In this document: positions 1-15,100 of the stretch, in pieces | Layout of the letters: every line of letters starts with the position of its first letter | Position numbering within the stretch: position 1 is the stretch's first letter | Origin: Agriotes lineatus | Taxonomy: Eukaryota; Arthropoda; Insecta; Coleoptera; Elateridae | Length of the DNA stretch: 64,000 nt | Direction: 5' to 3' | Assembly (NCBI GenBank): GCA_940337035.1 | Contig: CALNHX010002956.1 | Location: forward strand, 62,001-126,000 | Position numbers and translations under genes: made by a program | Notes under the pieces: model-generated | What the model was told of the DNA's origin: nothing | Databases searched by the model: none | Seen by the model: the letters and a program-made list of their open reading frames with translations, nothing else

Positions 1-3000
1 GTGACCTTTGGGGTGACCTTTGGTGACCTTTGGGGTGTCCTTTGGTGACCTTTGGTGATCTTTGGTGACCTTTGGTGACCTTTGGGGTGACCTTTGGTGA
101 CCTTTGGTGACCTTTGGGGTGACCTTTGGTGACCTTTGGGGCGACCTTTGGTGACCTTTGGGGTGACCTTTGGTGACCTTTGGTGACCTTTGGAGTGACC
201 TTTGGTGACCTTTGGGGTGACCTTTGGTGACCTTTGGTGACCTTTGGTGACCTTTGGTGACCTTTGGGGTGACCTTTGGTGACCTTTGGTGACCTTTGGG
301 GTGACCTTTGGTGACCTTTGAGGTGACCTTTGGTGACCTTTGGGGTGACCTTTGGTGACCTTTGGGGTGACCTTTGGTGACCTTTGGGGTGACCTTTGGT
401 GACCTTTGGTGACCTTTGGTGACCTTTGGTGAGCTTTGGGGTGACCTTTGGTGACCTTTGAGGTGACCTTTGGTGACCTTTGGGGTGACCTTTGGTGACC
501 TTTGGGGTGACCTTTGGTGACCTTTGGGGTGACTTTTGGGGACCTTTGGTGACCTTTGGTGACCTTTGGTGACCTTTGGGGTGACTTTGGTGACCTTTGG
601 GGTGACCTTTGGTGACCTTTGGTGACCATTGGGGTGACCTTTGGTGACCTTTGGTGACCTTTGGGGTGACCTTTGGTGACCTTTGGTGACCTTTGGGGTG
701 ACCTTTGGTGACCTTTGGTGACCTTTGGTGACCTTTGGTGACCTTTGGGGTTACCTTTGGTGACCTTTGGTGAGCTTTGGTGACCTTTGGTGACCTTTGG
801 GCTAACCTTTGGTGACCTTTGGGGTGACCTTTGGTGACCTTTGGTGACCTTTGGTGACCTTTGGTGACCTTTGGGCTAACCTTTGGTGACCTTTGGGGTG
901 ACCTTTGGTGACCTTTGGTGACCTTTGGGGTGACCTTTGGTGACTTTTGGGGTGACCTTTGGTGACCTTTGGTGACCTTTGGGGTGACCTTTGGTGACCT
1001 TTGAGGTGACCTTTGGTGACCTTTGGGGTGACCTTTGGTGACCTTTGGGATGACCTTTGGTGACCTTTGGGGTGACCTTTGGTGACCTTTGGTGACCTTT
1101 GGGATGACCTTTGGTGACCTTTGGGGTGACCTTTGGTGACCTTTGAGGTGACCTTTGGTGACCACTGGTGACCTTTGGGGTGACCTTTGGTGACCTTTGG
1201 GGTGACCTTTGGTGACCTTTGGTTACCTTTGGTAAACTTTGGTGTCCTTTGGGGTGACCTTTGGTGACCTTTGGTGAGCTTTGGTGACCTTTGGTGACCT
1301 TTGGGGTGACCTTTGGTGACCTTTGAGGTGACCTTTGGTGACCTTTGGGGTGACCTTTGGTGACCTTTGGGGTGACCTTTGGTGACCTTTGGGGTGACTT
1401 TTGGTGACCTTTGGTGACCTTTGGTGACCTTTGGTGACCTTTGGGGTGACCTTTGGTGACCTTTGGGGTGACCTTTGGTGACCTTTGGTGACCTTTGGGG
1501 TGACCTTTGGTGACGTTTGGTGACCTTTGGGGTGACCTTTGGTGACCTTTGGTGACCTTTGGGGTGACCTTTGGTGACCTTTGGTGACCTTTGGTGACCT
1601 TTGGGGTGAGCTTTGGTGACCTTTGGTGAGCTTTGGTGACCTTTGGTGACCTTTGGGCTAACCTTTGGTGACCTTTGGGGTGACCTTTGATGACCTTTGG
1701 TGACCTTTGGTGACCTTTGGTGACCTTTGGGGTGACCTTTGGTGACCTTTGGGGTGACCTTTGGTGACCTTTGGGGTGACCTTTGGTGACCTTTGGGGTG
1801 ACCTTTGGTGACCTTTGGTGACCTTTGGTGACCTTTGGTGACCTTTGGTGACCTTTGGTGACCTTTGAGGTGACCTATGGTGACCTTTGGGGTGACCCTT
1901 GGTGACCTTTGCTAACCTTTGGTGACCTTTGGTGACCTTTGGGGTGACCTTTGGTGACCTTTGGTGACCTTTGGGGTGACCTTTGGTGACCTTTGGGGTG
2001 ACCTTTGGTGACCTTTGGTGACCTTTGGGGTGACCTTTGGTGACCTTTGGGGTGACCTTTGGTGACCTTTGGGGTGACCTTTGGTGACCTTTGGGATGAC
2101 CTTTGGTGACCTTTGGGGTGACCTTTGGTGACCTTTGGTGAGCTTTGGGATGACCTTTGGTGATCTTTGGGGTGACCTTTGGTGACCTTTGAGGTGACCT
2201 TTGGTGACCATTGGTGACCTTTGGGGTGACCTTTGGTGACCTTTGGTGATCTTTGGTGACCTTTGGTGACCTTTGGGGTGACCTTTGGTGACCTTTGGGG
2301 TGACCTTTGGTGACCTTTGAGGTGCTCTTTGGTGACCTTTGGTGACCTTTGGGGTGACCTTTGGTGACCTTTGGGGTGTCCTTTGGTGACCTTTGGTGAT
2401 CTTTGGTGACCTTTGGTGACCTTTGGGGTGACCTTTGGTGACCTTTGGTGACCTTTGGGGTGACCTTTGGTGACCTTTGGGGTGACCTTTGGTGACCTTT
2501 GGGGTGACCTTTGGTGACCTTTGGTGACCTTTGGTGACCTTTGGTGACCTTTGAGTGACCTTTGGTGACCTTTGGGGTGACCTTTGGTGACCTTTGGTGA
2601 CCTTTGGTGACCTTTGGTGACCTTTGGGGTAACCTTTGGTGACCTTTGGTGACCTTTGGGGTGACCTTTGGTGACCTTTGAGGTGACCTTTGGTGACCTT
2701 TGGGGTGACCTTTGGTGACCTTTGGGGTGACCTTTGGTGACCTTTGGGGTGACCTTTGGAGACCTTTGGTGACCTTTGGTGAGCTTTGGGGTGACCTTTG
2801 GTGACCTTTGAGGTGACCTTTGGTGACCTTTGGGGTGACCTCTGGTGACCTTTGGGGTGACCTTTGGTGACCTTTGGGGTGACTTTTGGTGACCTTTGGT
2901 GACCTTTGGTGACCTTTGGTGACCTTTGGTGACCTTTGGTGACCTTTGGGGTGACCTTTGGTGACCTTTGGGGTGACCTTTGGTGACCTCTGGTGACCTT

Positions 3001-5039
3001 TGGGGTGACCTTTGGTGACCTTTGGTGACCTTTGGGGTGACCTTTGGTGACCTTTGGTGACCTTTGGGGTGACCTTTGGTGAACTTTGGTGACCTTTGGT
3101 GACCTTTGGGGTGACCTTTGGTGACCTTTGGGGTGACCTTTGGTGACCTTTGGTGACCTTTGGGGTGACCTTTGGTGACCTTTGGGGTGACCTTTGGTGA
3201 CCTTTGGGGTGACCTTTGGTGACCTTTGGGGTGACCTTTGGTGACCTTTGGTGACCTTTGGGGTGACCTTTGGTGACCTTTGGTGACCTTTGGGATGACC
3301 TTTGGTGACCTTTGGGGTGACCTTTGGTGACCTTTGAGGTGACCTTTGGTGACCATTGGTGACCTTTGGGGTGACCTTTGGTGACCTTTGGGGTGACCAT
3401 TGGTGACCTTTGGTTACCTTTGGTAAGCTTTGGTGACCTTTGGGGTGACATTTGGTGACCTTTGGTGACCTTTGGTGACCTTTGGGGTAACCTTTGGTGA
3501 CTTTTGGTGACCTTTGGGGTGACCTTTGGTGACCTTTGAGGTGACCTTTGGTGACCTTTGGGGTGACCTTTGGTGACCTTTGGGGTGACCTTTGGTGACC
3601 TTTGGGGTGACCTTTGGTGACCTTTGGTGACCTTTGGTGACCTTTGGGGTGACCTTTGGTGATCTTTGGTGACCATTGGGGTGACCTTTGCTGACCTTTG
3701 GGGTGACCTTTGGCGACCTTTGGGGTGACCTTTGGTGACCTTTGGGGTGACCGTTGGTGACCTTTGGGGTGACCTTTGGTGACCTTTGGTGACCTTTGGT
3801 GACCTTTGGTGACGTTTGGTGACCTTTGGTGCCCTTTGGTGACCTTTGGTGACCTTTGGGGTGACCTTTGGTGACCTTTGGTGATCTTTGGTGACCTTTG
3901 GTGACCTTTGGGGTGACCCTTGGTGACCTTTGGGGTGCCCTTTGGTAACCTTTGGTGACCTTTGGTGACTTTTGGTGACCTTTGGGGTGATCTTTGGTGA
4001 CCTTTGGTGACCTTTGGGGTGACCTTTGGTGACCTATGGGGTGACCTTTGGTGACCTTTGGGGTGACCTTTGGTGACCTTTGGTGACCTTTGGTAAGCTT
4101 TGGTGACCTTTGGGGTGACCTTTGGTGACCTTTGGTGACCTTTGGTGACCTTTGGTGACCTTTGGGGTGACCTTTGGTGACCTTTGGGGTGACCTTTGGT
4201 GACCTTTGGTGACCTTTGGGGTGACCTTTGGTGACCTTTGGGGTGACCTTTGGTGACCTTTGGGGTGACCTTTGGTGACCTTTGGTGACCTTTGGTGACC
4301 TTTGGTGACCTTTGGGGTGACCTTTGGTGACCTTTGGGGTGACCTTTGGTGACCTTTGGTGACCTTTGGTGACCTTTGGTGACCTTTGGGGTGACCTTTG
4401 GTGACCTTTGGTGACCTTTGGGGTGACCTGGTGACCTTTGAGGTGACCTTTGGTGACCTTTGGGGTGACCTTTGGTGACCTTTGGGGTGACTTTTGGTGA
4501 CCTTTGGGGTGACCTTTGGTGACCTTTGGTGACCTTTGGTGACCTTTGGGGTGACCTTTGGTGACCTTTGAGGTGACCTTTGGTGACCTTTGGGGTGACC
4601 TTTGGTGACCTTTGGGGTGACCTTTGGTGACCTTTGGGGTGACCTTTGGTGACCTTTGGTGACCTTTGGTGAGCTTTGGGGTGACCTTTGGTGACCTTTG
4701 AGGTGACCTTTGGTGACCTTTGGGGTGACCTTTGGTGACCTTTGGGGTGACCTTTGGTGACCTTTGGGGTGACTTTTGGTGACCTTTGGTGACCTTTGGT
4801 GACCTTTGGTGATCTTTGGGGTGACCTTTGGTGACCTTTGGGGTGACCTTTGGTGACCTTTGGTGACCTTTGGGGTGACCTTTGGTGACCTTTGGTGACC
4901 TTTGGGGTGACCTTTGGTGACCTTTGGTGACCTTTGGGGTGACCTTTGGTGACCTTTGGTGACCTTTGGTGACCTTTGGTGACCTTTGGTGACCTTTGGG
5001 GTGACCTTTGGTGACCTTTGGTGAGCTTTGGTGACCTAT

Positions 5040-6310
5040 GGTGACCTTTGGGCTAACCTTTGGTGACCTTTGGGGTGACCTTTGGTGACCTTTGGTGACC
5101 TTTGGTGACCTTTGGTGACCTTTGGGGTGACCTTTGGTGACCTTTGGGGTGACCTTTGGTGACCTTTGGGGTGACCTTTGGTGACCTTTGGGGTGACCTT
5201 TGGTGACCTTTGGTGACCTTTGGTGACCTTTGGTGACCTTTGAGGTGACCTATGGTGACCTTTGGGGTGACCCTTGGTGACCTTTGCTAACCTTTGGTGA
5301 CCTTTGGTGACCTTTGGGGTGACCTTTGGTGACCTTTGGTGACCTTTGGGGTGACCTTTGGTGACCTTTGGGGTGACCTTTGGTGACCTTTGGTGACCTT
5401 TGGGGTGACCTTTGGTGACCTTTGGGGTGACCTTTGGTGACCTTTGGTGACCTTTGGGATGACCTTTGGTGACCTTTGGGGTGACCTTTGGTGACCTTTG
5501 AGGTGACCTTTGGTGACCATTGGTGACCTTTGGGGTGACCTTTGGTGACCTTTGGGGTGACAATTGGTGACCTTTGGTTACCTTTGGTAAGCTTTGGTGA
5601 CCTTTGGGGTGACATTTGGTGACCTTTGGTGAGCTTTGGTGACCTTTGGTGACCTTTGGGGTGACCTTTGGTGACCTTTGAGGTGACCTTTGGTGACCTT
5701 TGGGGTGACCTTTGGTGACCTTTGGGGTAACCTTTGGTGACTTTTGGTGACCTTTGGGGTGACCTTTGGTGACCTTTGAGGTGACCTTTGGTGACCTTTG
5801 GGGTGACCTTTGGTGACCTTTGGGGTGACCTTTGGTGACCTTTGGGGTGACCTTTGGTAAACTTTGGTGACCTTTGGTGACCTTTGGGGTGACCTTTGGT
5901 GATCTTTGGTGACCATTGGGGTGACCTTTGGTGACCTTTGGGGTGACCTTTGGCGACCTTTGGGGTGACCTTTGGTGACCTTTGGGGTGACCGTTGGTGA
6001 CCTTTGGGGTGACCTTTGGTGACATTTGGTGACCTTTGGTGACCTTTGGTGACCTTTGGTGACCTTTGGTGACGTTTGGTGACCTTTGGTGACCTTTGGT
6101 GACCTTTGGTGACCTTTGGGGTGACCTTTGGTGACCTTTGGTGGTCTTTGGTGACCTTTGGTGACCTTTGGGGTGACCTTTGGTGACCTTTGGGGTGCCC
6201 TTTGGAGACCTTTGGTGACCTTTGGTGACTTTTGGTGACCTTTGGGGTGATCTTTGGTGACCTTTGGTGACCTTTGGGGTGACCTTTGGTGACCTATGGG
6301 GTGACCTTTG
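5040..6310. repeat. Array sub-block, first copy of a ~2.84 kb-offset duplication
   Basis: Rare variants in this block recur in the same order about 2.84 kb to the right. GCTAACC at 5286 matches 8128, GGTGGTC at 6140 matches 8982, and GACCTATGG at 6291 matches 9133, each at an offset of exactly 2,842 bp. Near the left end GCTAACC at 5052 matches 7874, an offset of 2,822, so the copies differ there by 20 bp, or two 10-bp units. Block edges are approximate because the background is itself repetitive. Confidence 0.8.
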
Positions 6311-7861
6311 GTGACCTTTGGGGTGACCTTTGGTGACCTTTGGTGACCTTTGGTAAGCTTTGGTGACCTTTGGGGTGACCTTTGGTGACCTTTGGTGACC
6401 TTTGGTGACCTTTGGTGACCTTTGGGGTGACCTTTGGTGACCTTTGGGGTGACCTTTGGTGACCTTTGGTGACCTTTGGGGTGACCTTTGGTGACCTTTG
6501 GTGACCTTTGGTGACTTTTGGTGACCTTTGGGGTGATCTTTGGTGACCTTTGGTGACCTTTGGGGTGACCTTTGGTGACCTATGGGGTGACCTTTGGTGA
6601 CCTTTGGGGTGACCTTTGGTGACCTTTGGTGACCTTTGGTATGCTTTGGTGACCTTTGGGGTGACCTTTGGTGACCTTTGGTGACCTTTGGTGACCTTTG
6701 GTGACCTTTGGGGTGACCTTTGGTGACCTTTGGGGTGCCCTTTGATGTCCTTTGGTGACCTTTGGTGACTTTTGGTGACCTTTGGGGTGATCTTTGGTGA
6801 CCTTTGGTGACCTTTGGGGTGACCTTTGGTGACCTATGGGGTGACCTTTGGTGACCTTTGGGGTGACCTTTGGTGACCTTTGGTGACCTTTGGTAAGCTT
6901 TGGTGACCTTTGGGGTGACCTTTGGTGACCTTTGGTGACCTTTGGTGACCTTTGGTGACCTTTGGGGTGACCTTTGGTGACCTTTGGGGTGACCTTTGGT
7001 GACCTTTGGTGACCTTTGGGGTGACCTTTGGTGACCTTTGGGGTGACCTTTGGTGACCTTTGGGGTGACCTTTGGTGACCTTTGGTGACCTTTGGTGACG
7101 TTTGGTGACCTTTGGGGTGACCTTTGGTGACCTTTGGGGTGACCTTTGGTGACCTTTGGTGACCTTTGGTGACCTTTGGTGACCTTTGGGGTGACCTTTG
7201 GTGACCTTTGGAGACCTTTGGGGTGACCTTTGGTGACCTTTGAGGTGACCTTTGGTGACCTTTGGGGTGACCTTTGGTGACCTTTGGGGTGACTTTTGGT
7301 GACCTTTGGGGTGACCTTTGGTGACCTTTGGTGACCTTTGGTGACCTTTGGGGTGACCTTTGGTGACCTTTGAGGTGACCTTTGGTGACCTTGGGGGTGA
7401 CCTTTGGTGACCTTTGGGGTGACCTTTGGTGACCTTTGGGGTGACCTTTGGTGACCTTTGGTGACCTTTGGTGAGCTTTGGGGTGACCTTTGGTGACCTT
7501 TGAGGTGACCTTTGGTGACCTTTGGGGTGACCTTTGGTGACCTTTGGGGTGACCTTTGGTGACCTTTGGGGTGACTTTTGGTGACCTTTGGTGACCTTTG
7601 GTGACCTTTGGTGACCTTTGGTGACCTTTGGTGACCTTTGGGGTGACCTTTGGTGACCTTTGGGGTGACCTTTGCTGACCTTTGGTGACCTTTGGGGTGA
7701 CCTTTGGTGACCTCTGGTGACCTTTGGGGTGACCTTTGGTGACCTTTGGTGACCTTTGGGGTGACCTTTGGTGACCTTTGGTGACCTTTGGTGACCTTTG
7801 GTGACCTTTGGTGACCTTTGGGGTGACCTTTGGTGACCTTTGGTGAGCTTTGGTGACCTTT

Positions 7862-9152
7862 GGTGACCTTTGGGCTAACCTTTGGTGACCTTTGGGGTGA
7901 CCTTTGGTGACCTTTGGTGACCTTTGGTGACCTTTGGTGACCTTTGGGGTGACCTTTGGTGACCTTTGGGGTGACCTTTGGTGACCTTTGGGGTGACCTT
8001 TGGTGACCTTTGGGGTGACCTTTGGTGACCTTTGGTGACCTTTGGTGACCTTTGGTGACCTTTGGTGACCTTTGGTGACTTTTGAGGTGACCTATGGTGA
8101 CCTTTGAGGTGACCCTTGGTGACCTTTGCTAACCTTTGGTGACCTTTGGTGACCTTTGGGGTGACCTTTGGTGACCTATGGTGACCTTTGGGGTGACCTT
8201 TGGTGACCTTTGGGGTGACCTTTGGTGACCTTTGGTGACCTTTGGGGTGACCTTTGGTGACCTTTGGGGTGACCTTTGGTGACCTTTGGTGACCTTTGGG
8301 ATGACCTTTGGTGACCTTTGGGGTGACCTTTGGTGACCTTTGAGGTGACCTTTGGTGACCATTGGTGACCTATGGGGTGACCTTTGGTGACCTTTGGGGT
8401 GACCATTGGTGACCTTTGGTTACCTTTGGTAAGCTTTGGTGACCTTTGGGGTGACATTTGGTGACCTTTGGTGAGCTTTGGTGACCTTTGGTGACCTTTG
8501 GGGTGACCTTTGGTGACCTTTGAGGTGACCTTTGGTGACCTTTGGGGTGACCTTTGGTGACCTTTGGGGTAACCTTTGGTGACTTTTGGTGACCTTTGGG
8601 GTAACCTTTGGTGACCTTTGAGGTGACCTTTGGTGACCTTTGGGGTGACCTTTGGTGACCTTTGGGGTGACCTTTGGTGACCTTTGGGGTGACCTTTGGT
8701 GAACTTTGGTGACCTTTGGTGACCTTTGGGGTGACCTTTGGTGATCTTTGGTGACCATTGGGGTGACCTTTGGTGACCTTTGGGGTGACCTTTGGCGACC
8801 TTTGGGGTGACCTTTGGTGACCTTTGGGGTGACCGTTGGTGACCTTTGGGGTGACCTTTGGTGACCTTTGGTGACCTTTGGTGACCTTTGGTGACCTTTG
8901 GTGACCTTTGGTGACGTTTGGTGACCTTTGGTGACCTTTGGTGACCTTTGGTGACCTTTGGGGTGACCTTTGGTGACCTTTGGTGGTCTTTGGTGACCTT
9001 TGGTGACCTTTGGGGTGACCTTTGGTGACCTTTGGGGTGCCCTTTGGTGACCTTTGGTGACCTTTGGTGACTTTTGGTGACCTTTGGGGTGATCTTTGGT
9101 GACCTTTGGTGACCTTTGGGGTGACCTTTGGTGACCTATGGGGTGACCTTTG
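7862..9152. repeat. Array sub-block, second copy of the ~2.84 kb-offset duplication
   Basis: This is the partner of the block at about 5.04-6.31 kb, defined by shared private variants (GCTAACC at 8128, GGTGGTC at 8982, GACCTATGG at 9133). After about 9.15 kb the two copies part: the left copy continues to a GGTAAGCTT variant near 6354 that is absent here. This block also begins the larger ~10-kb duplication. Confidence 0.8.
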
Positions 9153-12100
9153 GTGACCTTTGGGGTGACCTTTGGTGACCTTTGGTGACCTTTGGGGTGA
9201 CCTTTGGTGACCTTTGGGGTGACCTTTGGTGACCTTTGGTGACCTTTGGGGTGACCTTTGGTGACCTTTGGGGTGACCTTTGGTGACCTTTGGGGTGACC
9301 TTTGGTGACCTTTGGTGACCTTTGGGGTGACCTTTGGTGACCTTTGGGGTGACCTTTGGTGACCTTTGGGGTGACCTTTGGTGACCTTTGGTGACCTTTG
9401 GTGACCTTTGGTGACCTTTGGGGTGACCTTTGGTGACCTTTGGGGTGACATTTGGTGACCTTTGGTGACCTTTGGTGACCTTTGGTGACCTTTGGGGTGA
9501 CCTTTGGTGACCTTTGGTGACCTTTGGGGTGACCTTTGGTGACCTTTGAGGTGACCTTTGGTGACCTTTGGGGTGACCTTTGGTGACCTTTGGGGTGACT
9601 TTTGGTGACCTTTGGGGTGACCTTTGGTGACCTTTGGTGACCTTTGGTGACCTTTGGTGACCTTTGGGGTGACCTTTGGTGACCTTTGGTGACCTTTGGG
9701 GTGACCTTTGGTGACCTTTGGGGTGACCTTTGGTGACCTTTGGGGTGACCTTTGGTGACCTTTGGTGACCTTTGGTGACCTTTGATGACCTTTGGGGTGA
9801 CCTTTGGTGACCTTTGGGGTGACCTTTGGTGACCTTTGGTGACCTTTGGTGACCTTTGGGGTGACCTTTGGTGACCTTTGGGGTGACCTTTGGTGACCTT
9901 TTTTGACCTTTGGGGTGACCTTTGGTGACCTTTGGTGACCTTTGGGGTGACCTTTGGGGTGACCTTTGGTGACCTTTGAGGTGACCTTTGGTGACCTTTG
10001 GGGTGACCTTTGGTGACCTTTGGTGGCCTTTGGTGACCTTTGGGGTGACCTTTGGTGACCTTTGGGGTGACCTTTGGTGCCCTTTGGTGACATTTGGGGT
10101 GACTTTTGATGACCTTTGGGGTGACCTTTGGTGACCTTTGGGGTGACCTTTGGTGACCTTTGGTGACCTTTGGTGACCTTTGGTGACCTTTGGGGTGACC
10201 TTTGGAGACCTTTGGTGACCATTGGGGTGACCTTTGGTGACCTTTGGGGTGACCTTTGGTGACCTTTGGTGACCTTTGGGGTGACCTTTGGTGACCTTTG
10301 GGGTAACCGTTGGTGACCTTTGGGGTGACCTTTGGTGACCTTTGGTGCCTTTGGTGACCTTTGGTGACCTTTGGGGTGACCTTTGGTGACCTTTGGTGAC
10401 ATTTGGTGACCTTTGGTGACCTTTGCTGACCTTTGGTGACCTTTGGTGACTTTTGGGGTGACCTTTGGTGACCTTTGGTGATCTTTGGTGACCTTTGGTG
10501 ACCTTTGGGGTGACCTTTGGTGACCTTTGGGGTTCCCTTTGGTGACCTTTGGTGACCTTTGGTGACCTTTGGGGTGACCTTTGGTGACCTTTGGTGACCT
10601 TTGGGGTGACCTTTGGTGACCTTTGGGGTGACCTTTGGTGACCTTTGGTGACCTTTGGTGACCTTTGGTGACCTTTGGGGTGACCTTTGGTGACCTTTGT
10701 GGTGACCTTTGGTGACCTTTGGTGACCTTTGGTGACCTTTGGGGTGACCTTTGGTGACCTTTGGTGACCTTTGGTGACCTTTGGTGACCTTTCGGGTGAC
10801 CTTTGGTGACCTTTGGGGTGACCTTTGGTGACCTTTGGTGACCTTTGGCGACCTTTGGTGACCTTTGGGATGACCTTTGGTGACCTTTGGGGTGACCTTT
10901 GGTGACTTTTGGGGTGACCTTTGGTGACCTTTGGGATGACCTTTGGTGACCTTTGGTGACCTTTGGTAACCTTTGGTGACCTTTGAGGTGACCTTTGGTG
11001 ACCTTTGGGGTGACCTTTGGTGACCTTTGGGGTGACCTTTGGTGACCTTTGGTGACCTTTGATGTGACCTTTGGTGACTTTTGGGGTGACCTTTGGTGAC
11101 CTTTGGGGTGACCTTTGGTGACCTTTGGGGTGACCTTTGGTGACCTTTGGTGACCTTTGGTGACCTTTGATGACCTTTGGGGTGACCTTTGGTGACCTTT
11201 GGGGTGACCTTTGGGGTGACCTTTGGTGACTTTTGGGGTGACCTTTGGTGACCTTTGGTGACCTTTGGGGTGACCTTTGGTGACCTTTGGTGACCTTTGG
11301 GGTGACCTTTGGTGACCTTTGGTGACCTTTGGGGTGACCTTTGGGGTGACCTTTGGTGACCTTTGGTGACCTTTGGTAAGCTTTGGTGACCTTTGGGGTG
11401 ACCTTTGGTGACCTTTGGTAAGCTTTGGTGACCTTTGGTGACCTTTGGGGTGACCTTTAGTGACCTTTGAGGTGACCTTTGGTGACCTTTGGGGTGACCT
11501 TTGGTGACCTTTGGGGTGACCTTTGGTGACCTTTGGTGACATTTGGTGACCTTTGGTGACCTTTGGTGAAATTTGGTGACCTTTGGTGACTTTTGGGGTG
11601 ACCTTTGGTGACCTTTGGTGATCTTTGGTGACCTTTGGTGACCTTTGGGTTGACCTTTGGTGACCTTTGGGGTTCCCTTTGGTGACCTTTGGTGACCTTT
11701 GGTGACCTTTGGGGTGACCTTTGGTGACCTTTGGTGACCTTTGGGGTGACCTTTGGTGACCTTTGGGGTGACCTTTGGTGACCTTTGGGGTGACCTTTGG
11801 TGACCTTTGGTGACCTTTGGTGACCTTTGGTGACCTTTGGGGTGACCTTTGGTGACATTTGGTGACCTTTGGTGACCTTTGGTGACCTTTGGGGTGACCT
11901 TTGGTGACCTTTGGGGTGACCTTTGGTGACCTTTGGTGACCTTTGGTGACCTTTGGGGTGACCTTTGGTGACCTTTGGTGACCTTTGGTGACCTTTGGTG
12001 ACCTTTGGGGTGACCTTTGGTGACCTTTGGGGTGACCTTTGGTGACCTTTGGTGACCTTTGGCGACCTTTGGTGACCTTTGGGATGACCTTTGGTGACCT

Positions 12101-15100
12101 TTGGTAACCTTTGGTGACCTTTGAGGTGACCTTTGGTGACCTTTGGGGTGACCTTTGGTGACCTTTGGGGTGACCTTTGGTGACCTTTGGTGACCTTTGA
12201 GGTGACCTTTGGTGACCTTTGGGGTGACCTTTGGTGACCTTTGGGGTGACCTTTGGTGACCTTTGGGGTGACCTTTGGTGACTTTTGGTGACTTTTGGAG
12301 ACCTTTGATGACCTTTGGGGTGACCTTTGCTGACCTTTGGGGTGACCTTTGGGGTGACCTTTGGTGACTTTTGGGGTGACCTTTGGTGACCTTTGGTGAC
12401 CTTTGGGGTGACCTTTGGTGACCTTTGGTGACCTTTGGGGTGACCTTTGGTGACCTTTGGTGACCTTTGGGGTGACCTTTGGGGTGACCTTTGGTGACCT
12501 TTGGTGACCTTTGGTAAGCTTTGGTGACCTTTGGGGTGACCTTTGGTGACCTTTGGTGAGCTTTGGTGACCTTTGGTGACCTTTGGGGTGACCTTTGGTG
12601 ACCTTTGAGGTGACCTTTGGTGACCTTTGGGGTGACCTTTGGTGACCTTTGGGGTGACCTTTGGTGACCTTTGGTGACCTTTGGGGTGACCTTTGGTGAC
12701 CTTTGAGATGACCTTTGGTGACCTTTGGGGTGACCTTTGGTGACCTTTGGGGTGACCTTTGGTGACCTTTGGGGTGACCTTTGGGACCTTTGGTGACCTT
12801 TGGTGACCTTTGGGGTGACCTTTGGTGACCTTTGGTGACCATTGGGGTGACCTTTGGTGACCTTTGGGGTGACCTTTGGTTCCCTTTTGGGTGACCTTTG
12901 GTGACCTTTGGTGACCTTTGGGGTGACCTTTGGTGACCTTTGGGGTGACCGTTGGTGACCTTTGGGGTGACCTTTGGTGACCTTTGGTGACCTTTGGTGA
13001 CATTTGGTGACCTTTGGGGTGACCTTTGGTGACCTTTGGTGACCTTTGGTGACCTTTGGTAACCTTTGGTGACCTTTGGTGACCTTTGGTGACCTTTGGG
13101 GTGACCTTTGGTGACCTTTGGTGCTCTTTGGTGACCTTTGGTGACCTTTGGGGTGACCTTTGGTGACCTTTGGGGTGTCCTTTGGTGACCTTTGGTGATC
13201 TTTGGTGACCTTTGGTGACCTTTGAGGTGACCTTTGGTGATCTTTGGTGACCTTTGGGGTGACCTTTGGTGACCTTTGGGGTGACCTTTGGTGACCTTTG
13301 GGGTGACCTTTGGTGACCTTTGGTGAACTTTGGTGACCTTTGGTGACCTTTTGGGTGACCTTTGGTGATCTTTGGGGTGACCTTTGGTGACCTTTGGTGA
13401 CCTTTGGTGACCTTTGGTGACCTTTTGGGGTGACCTTTGGTGACCTTTGGTGACCTTTGGGGTGACCTTTGGTGACCTTTGAGGTGACCTTTGGTGACCT
13501 TTGGGGTGATCTTTGGTGACCTTTGGGGTGACCTTTGGTGACCTTTGGGGTGATCTTTGGTGACCTTTGGTGACCTTTGGTGACCTTTGGTGAGCTTTGG
13601 GGTGACCTTTGGTGACCTTTGAGGTGACCTTTGGTGACCTTTGGGGTGACCTTTGGTGACCTTTGGGGTGACCTTTGGTGACCTTTGGTGACCTTTGGTG
13701 ACCTTTGGTGACCTTTGGGGTGACCTTTGGTGACCTTTGGGGTGACCTTTGGTGACCTTTGGTGACCTTTGGTGACCTTTGGGGTGACCTTTGGTGACCT
13801 TTGGGGTGACCTTTGGTGACCTTTGGTAACCTTTGAGGTGACCTTTGGTGACCTTGGGGTGAAGTTTGGTGACCTTTGGTGACCTTTGGGGTGGCCTTTG
13901 GTGACCTTTGGGGTGACCTTTGGTGCCCTTTTGGGTGACCTTTGGTGACCTTTGATGACCTTTGGGGTGACCTTTGGTGACCTTTGGGGTGACCGTTGGT
14001 GACCTTTGGGGTAACCTTTGGTGACTTTTGGTGACCTTTGGTGACCTTTGGTGACCTTTGGGGTGACCTTTGGTGACCTTTGGTGACCTTTGGTGACCTT
14101 TGGTAACCTTTGGTGACCTTTGGTGACCTTTGGTGACCTTTGGGGTGACGTTTGGTGACCTTTGGGGTGTCCTTTGGTGACCTTTGGTGATTTTTGGTGA
14201 CCTTTGGTGACCTTTGGGGTGACCTTTGGTGACCTTTGGTGACCTTTGGGGTGACTTTTGGTGACCTTTGGGGTGACCTTTGGTGACCTTTGGGGTGACC
14301 TTTGGTGACCTTTGGTGACCTTTGGCGACCTTTGGTGACCTTTGGGGTGACCTTTGGTGATTTTTGGGGTGACCTTTGGTGACCTTTGGTGACCTTTGGT
14401 GACCTTTGGTGATTTTTGGGGTGACCTTTGGTGACCTTTGGTGACCTTTGGGGTGACCTTTGGTGACCTTTGGTGACCTTTGGTGACCTTTGGGGTGACC
14501 TTTGGTGACCTTTGGGGTGACCTTTGGTGACCTTTGGTGACCTTTGGTGACCTTTGAGGTGACCTTTGGTGACCTTGGGGTGACGTTTGGTGACCTTTGG
14601 TGACCTTTGGGGTGGCCTTTGGTGACCTTTGGGGTGACCTTTGGTGCCCTTTTGGGTGACCTTTGGTGACCTTTGATGACCTTTGGGGTGACCTTTGGTG
14701 ATCTTTGGGGTGACCGTTGGTGACCTTTGGGGTAACCTTTGGTGACTTTTGGTGACCTTTGGTGACCTTTGGTGACCTTTGGGGTGACCTTTGGTGACCT
14801 TTGGTGACCTTTGGTGACCTTTGGTAACCTTTGGTGACCTTTGGTGACCTTTGGTGGCCTTTGGGGTGACCTTTGTTGACCTTTGGTGCTCTTTGGTGAC
14901 CTTTGGTGACCTTTGGGGTGACCTTTGGTGACCTTTGGGGTGTCCTTTGGTGACCTTTGGTGATTTTTGGTGACCTTTGGTGACCTTTGGGGTGACCTTT
15001 GGTGACCTTTGGTGACCTTTGGGGTGACTTTTGGTGACCTTTGGGGTGACCTTTGGTGACCTTTGGGGTGACCTTTGGTGACCTTTGGTGACCTTTGGCG